Part shown: in pieces, positions 23,568 through 32,290 of the stretch
Numbering within the stretch: position 1 is the first letter of the stretch
Layout of the letters: each line of letters starts with the position of its first letter
From: Stratiolaelaps scimitus
Taxonomy: Eukaryota; Arthropoda; Arachnida; Mesostigmata; Laelapidae
Assembly: GCA_019614645.1 (NCBI GenBank)
Contig: JABWDB010000037.1
Span: 1,798,001-1,862,000 of the forward strand
DNA: 64,000 nucleotides
Reading direction: 5' to 3'
The notes under the pieces: model-generated
Told to the model about the DNA's origin: nothing
Databases searched by the model: none
What the model saw: the letters and a program-made list of their open reading frames with translations, nothing else
Position numbers and translations under genes: made by a program

Positions 23568-23715
23568 CTCTTAAGGCCCATTTTTTTTTTTTTATTGAGC
23601 CTCCTGGAAAACCGCCGCAATCCCGGCATACCCTCACGGAGGCCCTGAAAAAATTCCTGTCTCTACCCCCAACGTTTGACCCCCTAAAAGGACGTCACCC
23701 CTCTTAAGGCCCATT
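23568..23715 (-). mobile_element. poly(A)-tailed retroposed insertion with exact 15-bp target duplication
   Basis: CTCTTAAGGCCCATT occurs at 23568-23582 and again at 23701-23715. Between them, on the minus strand, is about 118 bp ending GGAGGCTCAATAAA and a run of A. The inserted piece starts GTGACGTCC. The poly(A) tail, an AATAAA signal just before it, and the perfect duplication show a 5'-truncated LINE or processed transcript inserted by target-primed reverse transcription. It does not match the three SINE families, and the source is not recognised. Confidence 0.85.
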
Positions 23716-23899
23716 GGCAATCCATATACAATATATTACTACAGATAAATTATGTAGTTATATTAACCTGCGGCAAAGCGCAACTGCAATGTATTAAGGC
23801 ATATGCGAAGTGTTAAATATGTGCGTAAGTGCGATGTATTGCGAGGATTCGAACTACAAAGACTTTAAGATGTTGAATGAAAGTTGAAAAGCACCACAA

Positions 23900-23985
23900 C
23901 GGCTCATATGAGGGATGGAATCCCGAACCTTTTCGGGCTTCGGTGATAGGCTCCGTTGTATACCTACCCACTGCGTAAGCATCGA
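23900..23985 (-). repeat. degenerate tRNA-like sequence
   Basis: On the minus strand, TACGCAGTGGGTAGG fits a Pol III A box, and GGTTCGGGATTCC, about 35 bp on, resembles a B box with extra bases. GTTCGGG could pair with the CCCGAA just upstream of it. It may be a decayed tRNA-derived head and is not a functional tRNA. Confidence 0.3.
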
Positions 23986-24127
23986 GAGAAATTTGTTCTA
24001 ATTAGTCTTACAGTTTGCATCGAGGTGTAATCGATTATAACAGCGCACACGGCCATTGGCATCAAGGGTCGCACTGTTCATACGGTATACAGAGAAATAC
24101 AGCGTGTATAGTCTATTTGCTGGGGCG

Positions 24128-24159
24128 GGTTGGATTCGTGTTAAATTGGATTCGTGTTC
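24128..24159 (+). repeat. 16-bp tandem duplication
   Basis: TTGGATTCGTGTTAAA is followed directly by TTGGATTCGTGTTCAA. Confidence 0.85.
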
Positions 24160-24302
24160 AACGATATTTTTCGATAATAAAAATATTTCTTGTTATTTTA
24201 TGCTATGGCTTGTTATGATGGTGGTAGCCAACCGTACTCCGGTGCAAAGGGTAGCAACTCTCAAGCATACGAAGCTGCTGTAGATCCGGGTGGTGTTAAG
24301 TT

Positions 24303-24480
24303 GAGGTAAAGGTCTCATTGGTTTAAAGGTCTCATTGGTATAAAGGAACTGCCATCTTGACAATGCTTAGGTTTGTTAGAGGTCCTCGTCAGGTCGCGCG
24401 ATAACTCGAACCTGCTTTCGGCTTTCGTGTTTTTACACATAGCCAGAAACTTATTATAGGAGGATACGGCTGTGAGAAAC
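24303..24480 (-). mobile_element. SINE-A copy, degraded, with tandem duplication
   Basis: On the minus strand a GGTTCGAGTTATC B-box relic, CAAACCTAAGCATTGTCAAG and CAGTTCC lead to a tail in which AATGAGACCTTTA is duplicated in tandem (24305-24340). The anticodon-arm region is altered and enlarged. It is the most diverged recognisable SINE-A here. Confidence 0.6.
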
Positions 24481-25361
24481 CTTCAGTCGGGGTTTAAGCA
24501 ACCTGTCGGTATCAAGTATAACAGGACCGCAATAATGTTCTCTTCGCGATTTTCATTTTATTATTATTATTATTATTAATTATTATATGTATAGGTTTAC
24601 GATCCTACTGCGCGCAGTGGACACCTGTATCCCATGTGTGTTGACAGTGGCATACGAGATTATGCTGTATGCTCACGTGACGAGGTACGTCATTACAGAA
24701 TCGAATTTATCTCTCATTGGCATCATTTTTCTATCCGTTGAAACGACTACTCGTCTGGAAACGTAACCCACCGCTGACGGAGCCTGCACGTAAATCTTCC
24801 GTAGCTACTAAATGAACTTCGTCAAAGCTAAAATTCAAGTTCTCGGGAACTGATCACTTCGACGCAATAACTTCCCCCTAGCTGGAAGTTTCCGCAACGA
24901 TCGATTTTAGTCAGTTTCTGCCCAACCACTGCTATCTACTCTCTGGGTGTTGGCCAATGCTGTAAATGAAATCAAATACAAATACGAGCCGATCTCAACC
25001 GCGTCAGTTCTTGCGTCGTAAATAAGCTAAACAAAAGCTACATCGTTCTTGACTTGTCTCCGCGTAATCGAAAATACGCTAATCAGACAATCTGCTACCC
25101 GCAGTCAGAACCCTGAATATATTTGTTCTATGTGATCTATCCACAAAATCGAACTCAGATAGCTCTCAGGCGCTTTTGAAAAACAAGAAACACATGCGTT
25201 GATAATGACAGAATTCGGAATATGTTGTATTGAGGGCTCCCTTGTTCGCAAGGAACTTGGTTCATATGCTGCGCATTCGGTAATGTTGTTCATACTTTAT
25301 TCCATAGTGGGAAATATATTAATAGAATATATCATTTTACACTTGGCTTGGAGTACGCTAC
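24481..25361. other. no gene; (TTA)n at 24556-24577
   Basis: The ATT-type microsatellite is the only repeat. No frame is convincing. Confidence 0.4.
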
Positions 25362-25404
<43 letters not shown>

Positions 25405-25425
25405 TATATATATATATATATATAT
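25362..25425. repeat. (TC)n-(AT)n compound microsatellite
   Basis: About 39 bp of TC is followed by CA and about 24 bp of AT. The Leu-Ser and Tyr-Ile runs in the plus frames come from it. Confidence 0.95.
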
Positions 25426-25733
25426 TATTATGCCTGTAATCAGTTAAATGAACTCTCCACCCTATACAATGTCAGCATTTTACTACGGGCGCAGCCTTGT
25501 ACCGTAGGCATTGACGAAGTCTATGAGGTGCACGCGTTCTTCGTCGATTCTACAGGCAACAAATACGCAGACAAGCGTGAGCTAATCCTGATGAATAGAA
25601 CCTAGTATATAAGTCCTTCAGCGGCCCTCTGCCATTCCACTCCCGTCTTCTCGCTCGTAGATAAATAGATCTTGATGTGCGGTGTTGTGCCGCCAATATA
25701 AGTTCGCTTCGAATTGAACAAATCTCATAATAG

Positions 25734-25818
25734 TCCTCATAGTAATACCTAAAAAAGGTTAAGAGCTGAAGCCTGTCGCATAAGAGAACAGCTGAGGGTC
25801 AGCTCGAAAAAAAAAAAA
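25734..25818 (+). mobile_element. SINE-B, 5'-truncated, with exact target duplication
   Basis: Begins TCCTCATAGTAATACC in mid-body, ends AGCTGAGGGTCAGCTCG and about 14 A. AATCTCATAATAG stands immediately before (25721-25733) and after (25819-25831). The clean truncation, poly(A) and duplication are the hallmarks of LINE-driven insertion. Confidence 0.93.
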
Positions 25819-25831
25819 AATCTCATAATAG

Positions 25832-26944
25832 CGAAACGAAACTATAAGAAAGTGTATCATACGTAACCATGTTAGTTGAAGTTGCGAAGGGTCTCCGCTT
25901 GCTCAGCAGGCGACCTGCGTCGACCATCGTGAGACGGCCAATCTTTTACGAGCGGTCACCTCAAATTTCATTGGATCGTTGAGGGCTGCCGAACTGAATC
26001 TTTTCCCCGTTTGCGCGGACAGTACTAGTCCGTGGGCGACCACCACAAGCTGCCGACGATCGCAGGGATGTCTTGCCAGCCAGCCGGGACGGGCTAAGAG
26101 TCCTTCAGGTTAAGAGGAGACGGCTTACAGGAGACTATTCACCGTTTCGTCACCGCTGTTGATGATTCTAAATTTAGGATAACTTCAGTTACATGCAGCA
26201 AAGATCGACACAGAATTGGTGGCCGGTTTTTATCGATCTTATATTGATTGAGGCATTTTTCATTCACACGAAGTTCGTATTCCTTATTGTGCTGTTCCTT
26301 AGGCGAACGCTTGTGGGCAGCTTTCGAATCATTGAATATTGGAAATATCCATAATATTCAGGTGTTATTTTATTGTGACGTGAAATCCGAATTTAGTGGA
26401 CTCTTTGGCAGCGGACGATTCAACAACCAATCGGCAATTGCAGTCGTACCTAACAAATATATAAAGCGTTGGATAATTTTATTTTTAGCTTTAATTACGC
26501 GATGTATATTCCATGAATGGGTGAGCTCAAAAATAGATTAATGAGCGTCCCAGAAACCAGAGCTTATCCGTATAGCGCAGGGTCATTCCGCCGAACTACT
26601 ACTACTAGAGATCTTAATTGTTTTAATAAGGAGAACTTCATTATGCAATGATTTCGTAGAGTAATTTTATACCCCCATTATCTAGAGCGTTTGTTTCTCT
26701 TTCTGGATAATTGTTATTACTATTATTAGCTCTGGTTAGAATTCAATTATAATATTCAGCCGATTACCTTTTACATTTTGGTCCATCGCAATTTACCTTG
26801 TCGTTCCACTTTGATAACTTAATAAATAATTAAACTTGTATCTGTTCGATATAGAAGGTTTACCAATGTATGTTCATTTATGCCATTATTGTATTCGCTT
26901 CCTCTCCACCGTTCATATTTTTGTGGGTCCCTTTCAGCGAGCGC
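25832..26944. other. no gene supported
   Basis: A 97-residue plus frame at 26248-26541 (inside it, GLFGSGRFNNQSAIAVVPNK) has a fairly balanced composition but no motif, conserved start context or codon bias. The sequence turns AT-rich after 26.2 kb. Confidence 0.35.
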
Positions 26945-27137
26945 TCGGGGGCCGGTGGCCTGGTGGAGCATTCGTGTGCGCCTCGCAATCGGAGGAGACG
27001 AACGAAGGTGGATGGGTTCGATCCCCACCCGGTGCACATTTGCATTTTCAAGCAGTTGTCCGTCTTACGAAGCAATGCTAAAAGCAGTTGTACCGTGGAC
27101 GTTAAATGTTGGCTGAGAGTCAGCCCGAAAACCTCTT
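26945..27137 (+). mobile_element. SINE-C, complete
   Basis: The best SINE-C copy: A box TGGCCTGGTGGAGCA, B box GGTTCGATCCC, body GTGCACATTTGCAT, TGTCCGTCTTACGAAGC and GACGTTAAATGTT, then the terminal stem-loop GGCTGAGAGTCAGCC followed by CGAAAA. It shares the variant CAAGCAGTTGTCCGTC with the copy at 54676, so those two form a subfamily. No clear target duplication is visible. Confidence 0.92.
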
Positions 27138-28080
27138 GATTATTTTGGTTTGACCTCTCCCTCTACTTCGTACTCTGTTATAATTGGTCAGCATAGGAAT
27201 ATTCGGGCGGATTACCTCTGCTAATGCTGATGGCGATGAGCGTGAAGACAGCGTGACATTTCATTGAAACACAGCTCAGATAAATGGACCTGGTTGTGGG
27301 AGTAAGTTCCAGGTTGCAGGTTGCCGCGGAGGTGTGGCTTTACGAGGGTGCGGATCTTCCTCCAGAGATGGGGGTTGTACACTGAGAAATATCTGATAAT
27401 ACAAGAGTTTTCGTAGTCTACCTCAATCGGAACTTCTATCTGCCCATTTTGGCGTGTCCTGTTTGTCCTCTTCTAAATTATTGCCGTTGCGGGACCTTTA
27501 AATTTTGCGGTCAAGTTCTGAGATCCTGTTACCCTTGGAATCCTGGTCGCTATGCTGAGGCTAGTGGTCAGCGCCGAACTTGATAGTTTAGATATATATA
27601 TAACTAAAATGTCTCTCTCGCCCGCTCCCGTCTCGACTTGCTATTATTAAAATATCCTTCACTAAGTGGCTGCACAGAAGGGCGTTCCATTGCAATGACC
27701 AGATGAGTGTACATGATATTGATTGGCACCGTAGAATATCTGTGGGCGAGAAGCACCGTGAATGTACGTTGATCGTCGATTACACACGATTAGTGGGCAA
27801 AATTATTATATCAATGACGAGTGATAAATGATATCTTTCATTTTGCCGTGATATGAGTACCAAACTGGTCAGCCTGAACTGTGAAGTCCCTTCATTTTTG
27901 ATGATACTGACGATGCGGCATATTTTGCGTGGACGAATGATACCACAGAAACGTACTATCAGAGTAACTCTCGGAGCGACGATCAGAGTAACTCTCCGAG
28001 CGACAGAGCGAAAAAAGGCACTTCCGACCGAATAGGACGTTTGCCAACGATTCCAATGCAATTTTGTTGTGGCAACCCTC
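27138..28080. other. no gene supported
   Basis: Contains the 24-bp tandem duplication at 27957-28005. Frames on both strands at 27780-28173 overlap that duplication and have no motif. Confidence 0.4.
27957..28005 (+). repeat. 24-bp tandem duplication
   Basis: Two adjacent units start ATCAGAGTAACTCTC and end GGAGCGAC or CGAGCGAC, with few differences. Confidence 0.85.
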
Positions 28081-28182
28081 CCGCGTATCTTCCCTTATCT
28101 GAGTGCACTTGATTCTGTATGTGATATTCAATCGAGAGTGACATCTGCGTTGATCGTATAATAGAATATGCATGTAATATTT

Positions 28183-28222
28183 CGCAGTTCCGTCAATAAA
28201 GAAATAATTGAATTGAATTGAA
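28183..28222 (+). repeat. LINE-like 3' terminus
   Basis: GCAGTTCCGTCAATAAAG is followed by an (ATTGA)n tail. A similar start, GCAGTTCCGAAAATAAAC, occurs at 57908-57925 with a TTGAAAAC tail. A shared 3' end running into a short tandem repeat is typical of some LINE clades. No upstream coding part was found. Confidence 0.4.
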
Positions 28223-28378
28223 ATTATTTCTTTTGAAGTTTCACTTGTTCATTGATACATGAGTGCTCTTTGCAATCGTTAGTTAATATTATGATAGTTT
28301 CGAATCTTTTGCGTTTAGTTGATGGTAAACGTAGTGATTTCGAGATCGGCGTACAACTCTGTCTCTTCTATTTAATTT

Positions 28379-28381
<3 letters not shown>

Positions 28382-28426
<45 letters not shown>
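28382..28426. repeat. (AT)n microsatellite, about 45 bp
   Basis: Uninterrupted AT, 50 bp before the SINE-A head at 28478. Confidence 0.95.
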
Positions 28427-28427
<1 letters not shown>

Positions 28428-28477
28428 GTTGGTTTCCTTTATTTAATCACTCTCATTTTTAGTACTGTCATGTTGGC

Positions 28478-28555
28478 ACATTTCAGGGACTCGAACGTGC
28501 GCCCTCCGGGCTTTTCACAACCAGAGACTTAGCTACCCAGGCCATTGCACAGACA
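28478..28555 (-). mobile_element. SINE-A head
   Basis: Minus strand: TGGCCTGGGTAGCTAAGTC, an altered long hairpin (CTCTGGTTGTGAAAAGCCCG) and GTTCGAGTCCC. The tail is absent on its left. It faces the plus-strand copy at 28604. Confidence 0.75.
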
Positions 28556-28603
28556 ATATATATATATGGCAAATTGTTTAAAGTGGGAATATATATATAT
28601 TTC

Positions 28604-28749
28604 CTCAGCGCGGTGGCTTGGACGACTAAGTCTCTGGCTGTTGAAAGCCAGAGGCGGCGGGTTCGAGCCCCGCTGTGTGACTTAAAGAGAGCTTAAGCAT
28701 TGTGAAATTGTAGCTCCTTTAATAAACCAATAAAGCTTTACCTTTACTT
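28604..28749 (+). mobile_element. SINE-A, complete
   Basis: A-box region GGTGGCTTGGACGACTAAG, hairpin CTCTGGCTGTTGAAAGCCAG, B box GGTTCGAGCCCC, GCATTGTGAAATTGTAGC, then AATAAACCAATAAAGC and CTTTAC units. With 28478-28555 it forms an inverted pair about 50 bp apart, separated by AT-rich DNA. Confidence 0.9.
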
Positions 28750-31489
28750 CAAACAGTGCTGAACCGTTTGAGGCAAGTATGTATACTCAAGGATTATGTG
28801 GGAGCAAGGCCCTCGCACACACTTGCAGAGCACAAGGAGTACAAGGGACGGAGCGCACATCGGGCGGTACAACGTGACCTGGAAGAGATGTAACGGAAGA
28901 TATATGTATAAGGAAATGAGAAATATAGCCGATATTCAATCTGCACTGAAACTGTTGGTAGCCGAGCTGCCACGCCACTATACCAAATGGTGCTACTGTC
29001 GCATTCGTTTAATGGGGATAAAACGCAAAAAAAAACCACCATTACATAATGTACCATGTATGTGACAAAATCTCAGCTTTCTGCCCTATAGAAGTACAAG
29101 CTAAATTTTATAAACGGGCCAGGTTTCCGCGGGTAAGCACGATGTCCGGTGAACTCGTCGATGTTCTTCGCGGCTCGCAAGCCGTCGACCCCTAGGTGGC
29201 AAGCCAAGTTGTGCGAATGAGCAGTTTGATCAGTGTGTGGAATGCGGTCGATACTATAGTCATTGGCTGAGATGACCACTGAGACGAACAGAGGCGTTAA
29301 GGGGCGGGGACAGGTTACCTATTCGTTGTGAGTCCTTCCCAACTAAAGCACGACCTGGGTCAAAGGTGGGTCGACTTAGTTGGGAGTTCAATCAGCTCCC
29401 GTTGGCGGTCCCGTTGCATTCACGTACGAACCGATATTGGTCCATTTGAGGGCAGGTCCTCGAACGCTGTACGAGACGCAGCGTGTGGTGTGGCCCACCT
29501 TCGCTCTGGGGACATTAATTTTAGAGAAATATGTGTGTTGAGATGCCGGGGGATGTCGGAGGGGGGTCCGCGGGATTGGGGAGTTGCTAGCGCTCATCGT
29601 CCACATCCCACCTACCCAACCTCATTCGCTTCCGCTAGCCTGGACGCCACCACCAACCAGAGTGTGCTTGGAGGACCCGCAATGCTAGGCCGCAGGAAGC
29701 TGGCTCGTCGGCGCCCTCAGGGGTGGCAGTCCCCGTAGGGCGGCATTTGGTATCGTTGGAACGCACGAGTTCAGCCAGGTAGAGCAATGCGGGCCGGATA
29801 TCATTTCTCCGATTCAATTCTACTAGACAAACAAGAATCGGGCTAGTTTATGACGGCGTATCGACATCGTTGAATTGAGGGACTCAGAGGAGACGCCTCT
29901 GCGAAGGTCTGGACTGTCGTCGTAGACAGCACACACAGGCAGTGACGTGGATCATTTTCTGATCGTCTTCGACATCTCCGAGGGCAATGTTCACCATTTC
30001 TCATTCACTCACATTCCCACTTATCCGCTATACGCAGCTATCGCAATCTTCTGTCTCCCTGCCTTCATCGTCCGGGCTTAGGGTACCGCTCCTCTATTCT
30101 ATCTCCCATTCGATTCTTCTTTGGCAGCCTCGCGCCAGTCTCGCGGCCAACAGCAGCGCGGACCCGTTGCGGGACGCTGGTGGTAGCGGTGTGAGAAGAT
30201 TAGATCGCCAATTGAGGAATTAGTCATTCCAGCAATAGGCGGTCAATAACCGTAATCGCCGACCCCCTTCCAACACGCCTACGACAGGGGTAGGAGACCC
30301 CCCCCCCCCCGGCCGGCTTTCATCCGCTTGGCGTTGTCGAACATGAAAATGTGAAAGAGGGAGAGGTCATCCGGGTATAGCCTACATTCCGAACACTCCT
30401 GATCGTTCGCCTGATCTCGGATCCTCTCAATCTTCAGTCGTCTGGGAGGCTTGCACGTGGAGAACGTGCGTTAAACTGATCAACACACCAACTCGCTGGA
30501 CCGAATTCCGAATCGATCTAGTTACTTAGCTATGAGCATTGCTGGCTTAGCCATTATTGATAGATACATCGACAGATTCGTTCGCTCGGGACGTCTGTAT
30601 ATGTTCTAGCATCGAAATATCGAGAGTTTTTGGTGCAATCGGCCATCTCATGTCCCCGATTGGTATTGAATGAATGTCGACCTGTCGGCTAGCCATAGGC
30701 AGCATAGGATTGTGTTTGGGCGACATGTTCGACGATGGCTAATTACCCTTATTCCTGTGAGCGAACATGCCTAGCATAGTCGTTAAGGAGGAGGTGTACT
30801 AAGAGACATTGAGTCAGGCCTGACTGACCTCCACAACCACGCTTGAAAAATGCGTCATATGCCGTATACACCTTAGATGACATTTACAGAATGACGGATT
30901 GTAAATGCATGGACAAGTGCAACTCCAACACCATCCCGGACACCTGCGGTGGTAGCACGCTTTCATTTTCAGCATGGCCTTATGTAAGCAAGATACAATG
31001 CTTCATAAGGCGACAAAGCGCTAATGGCAATCGAAGCTAAGGTTAACATGAAATCCCACTATGCTGCCGGGTTACGTACACATTATGCTCAATCTGTAAG
31101 ATGACTGCTTCGACAAGTCAACGGGCCGTAATGCTTCACTGAAGTTTATTCTTATTAATTCTCTCTTTCTCCATCTATACATCTATCTGTTCGTTAGTCG
31201 GCTGATCGAATTGAAGCTAATCACTCTGTACCTCAATTAAGCATCGATAACGTGAAGGCTAACGACGATGCGGGTGGGGGCTGGGGGATCTGCGTTCAAT
31301 ATTCATCTTTCCAACCATCGACGACCCTCAACTTCACTTGTTTATTTCCGCCTAGCTCAATGATTCCATCTTACGACGACGGTTAAACAACAAACGCATG
31401 ACATTTATTAGAGATCAAATACAACGAGAGGCTATACCGGGCTCGCTCTCTGAGTTTAGCACTGATAGGTCACCGACAAGCCATTCACT
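28750..31489. other. no gene supported; GC-richer at 29.3-30.3 kb
   Basis: A 136-residue plus frame (29328-29738) opens at GTG in a GC-richer patch and shows no motif. A C12 run lies at about 30299-30310. A 65-residue frame at 30843-31040 has a Cys-rich centre (DCKCMDKC) but no signal peptide or splice support. Confidence 0.35.
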
Positions 31490-31533
31490 AAACATCAAAA
31501 TGAGGTGATTTCGCTCACCACAAGCTCATCATT

Positions 31534-31790
31534 CCCCTGGATGGTCTAGTGGTGAGCGTCTTAGACTACTAGACCGGAGGGACACGTGTAGTGTTGGGTT
31601 CAAATCCTGTCAGACGCGGAGAATCTTTGGAGTTCTTTATCATCTTTCTTTATCTGAGGATTCTTGTCAGGTACGAGTAAGGTAGAGAATAAGCAAAGGT
31701 GGCCCCGACAGGTACTCATAGTAATACCTAAAAAGGTTAAGAGCTGAGGCCTATCAGATAGGGGAACAGCTGCGGGTCAGCTCAAAAAAA
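31534..31790 (+). mobile_element. SINE-B, full length, with target duplication and extra 5' bases
   Basis: A box TGGTCTAGTGG, B box GGTTCAAATCC, 3' stem AGCTGCGGGTCAGCT (one stem mismatch) and A8. ACATCAAAATGAGG at 31492-31505 recurs at 31791-31804. The left duplication lies 28 bp before the canonical start, so 31506-31533 was inserted along with the SINE or belongs to a longer 5' variant. Confidence 0.92.
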
Positions 31791-31855
31791 ACATCAAAAT
31801 GAGGCGTCTGTTTTTTGCAATTCAGAAGGAGCCGAAAAATGTACTAACAGCGACC

Positions 31856-32004
31856 GTCAGCGCGGTGGCTTGGACGGCTATGTCTCCGCCTATCAGAAGC
31901 CAGAGGGCGCAGGTTCGAGTCCCACCGCATGATGACATATAAGAGAGCTTAGCATTGTAAAATTGCAGCTCCTTTAATAAACCAATAAACCTTTGCCTTT
32001 ACCT
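31856..32004 (+). mobile_element. SINE-A, complete
   Basis: GTCAGCGCGGTGGCTTGG head, hairpin CTCCGCCTATCAGAAGCCAG, GGTTCGAGTCCC B box, CATTGTAAAATTGCAGC, AATAAACCAATAAACC and CTTTGCCTTTACC. It lies 50 bp after the SINE-B above, in the same orientation. Confidence 0.9.
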
Positions 32005-32139
32005 TCTGCTAAAACGAGGTGCTCGTCGACAGGCGAAAAAAAAGTAATGGATCTATTTATTTTCCATGTCGGACATTGACTAATCGGCTATTTGACGCCA
32101 TTGTCGTTGAGGTAACGTAATGGACTGGTCGGTTATGGG

Positions 32140-32290
32140 CCGTCAGCGCGGTGGAGTTGACGGTACCTAGGGTTTCTGGTTCGACGAAAAGCTGAAGGCT
32201 TCGAGTTGTCCCGTGAGTACACATCTAAGAGAACTTTGTAACAAAAAAAAACAACTGCGCTTTCGTTAATAAACCAATAGATAGAAACCT
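32140..32290 (+). mobile_element. SINE-A, diverged
   Basis: CGTCAGCGCGGTGG start, a mutated A box and hairpin, B-box remnant GGCTTCGAGTTGTCCC, an inserted A9 run near 32240, then TTAATAAACCAATAGATAG. It is older than the neighbouring copy at 31856. Confidence 0.65.

Noticed and set aside
30843..31040. Cys-rich peptide with DCKCMDKC
   Set aside because: No signal peptide, no regular Cys spacing over the frame and no splice or start support.
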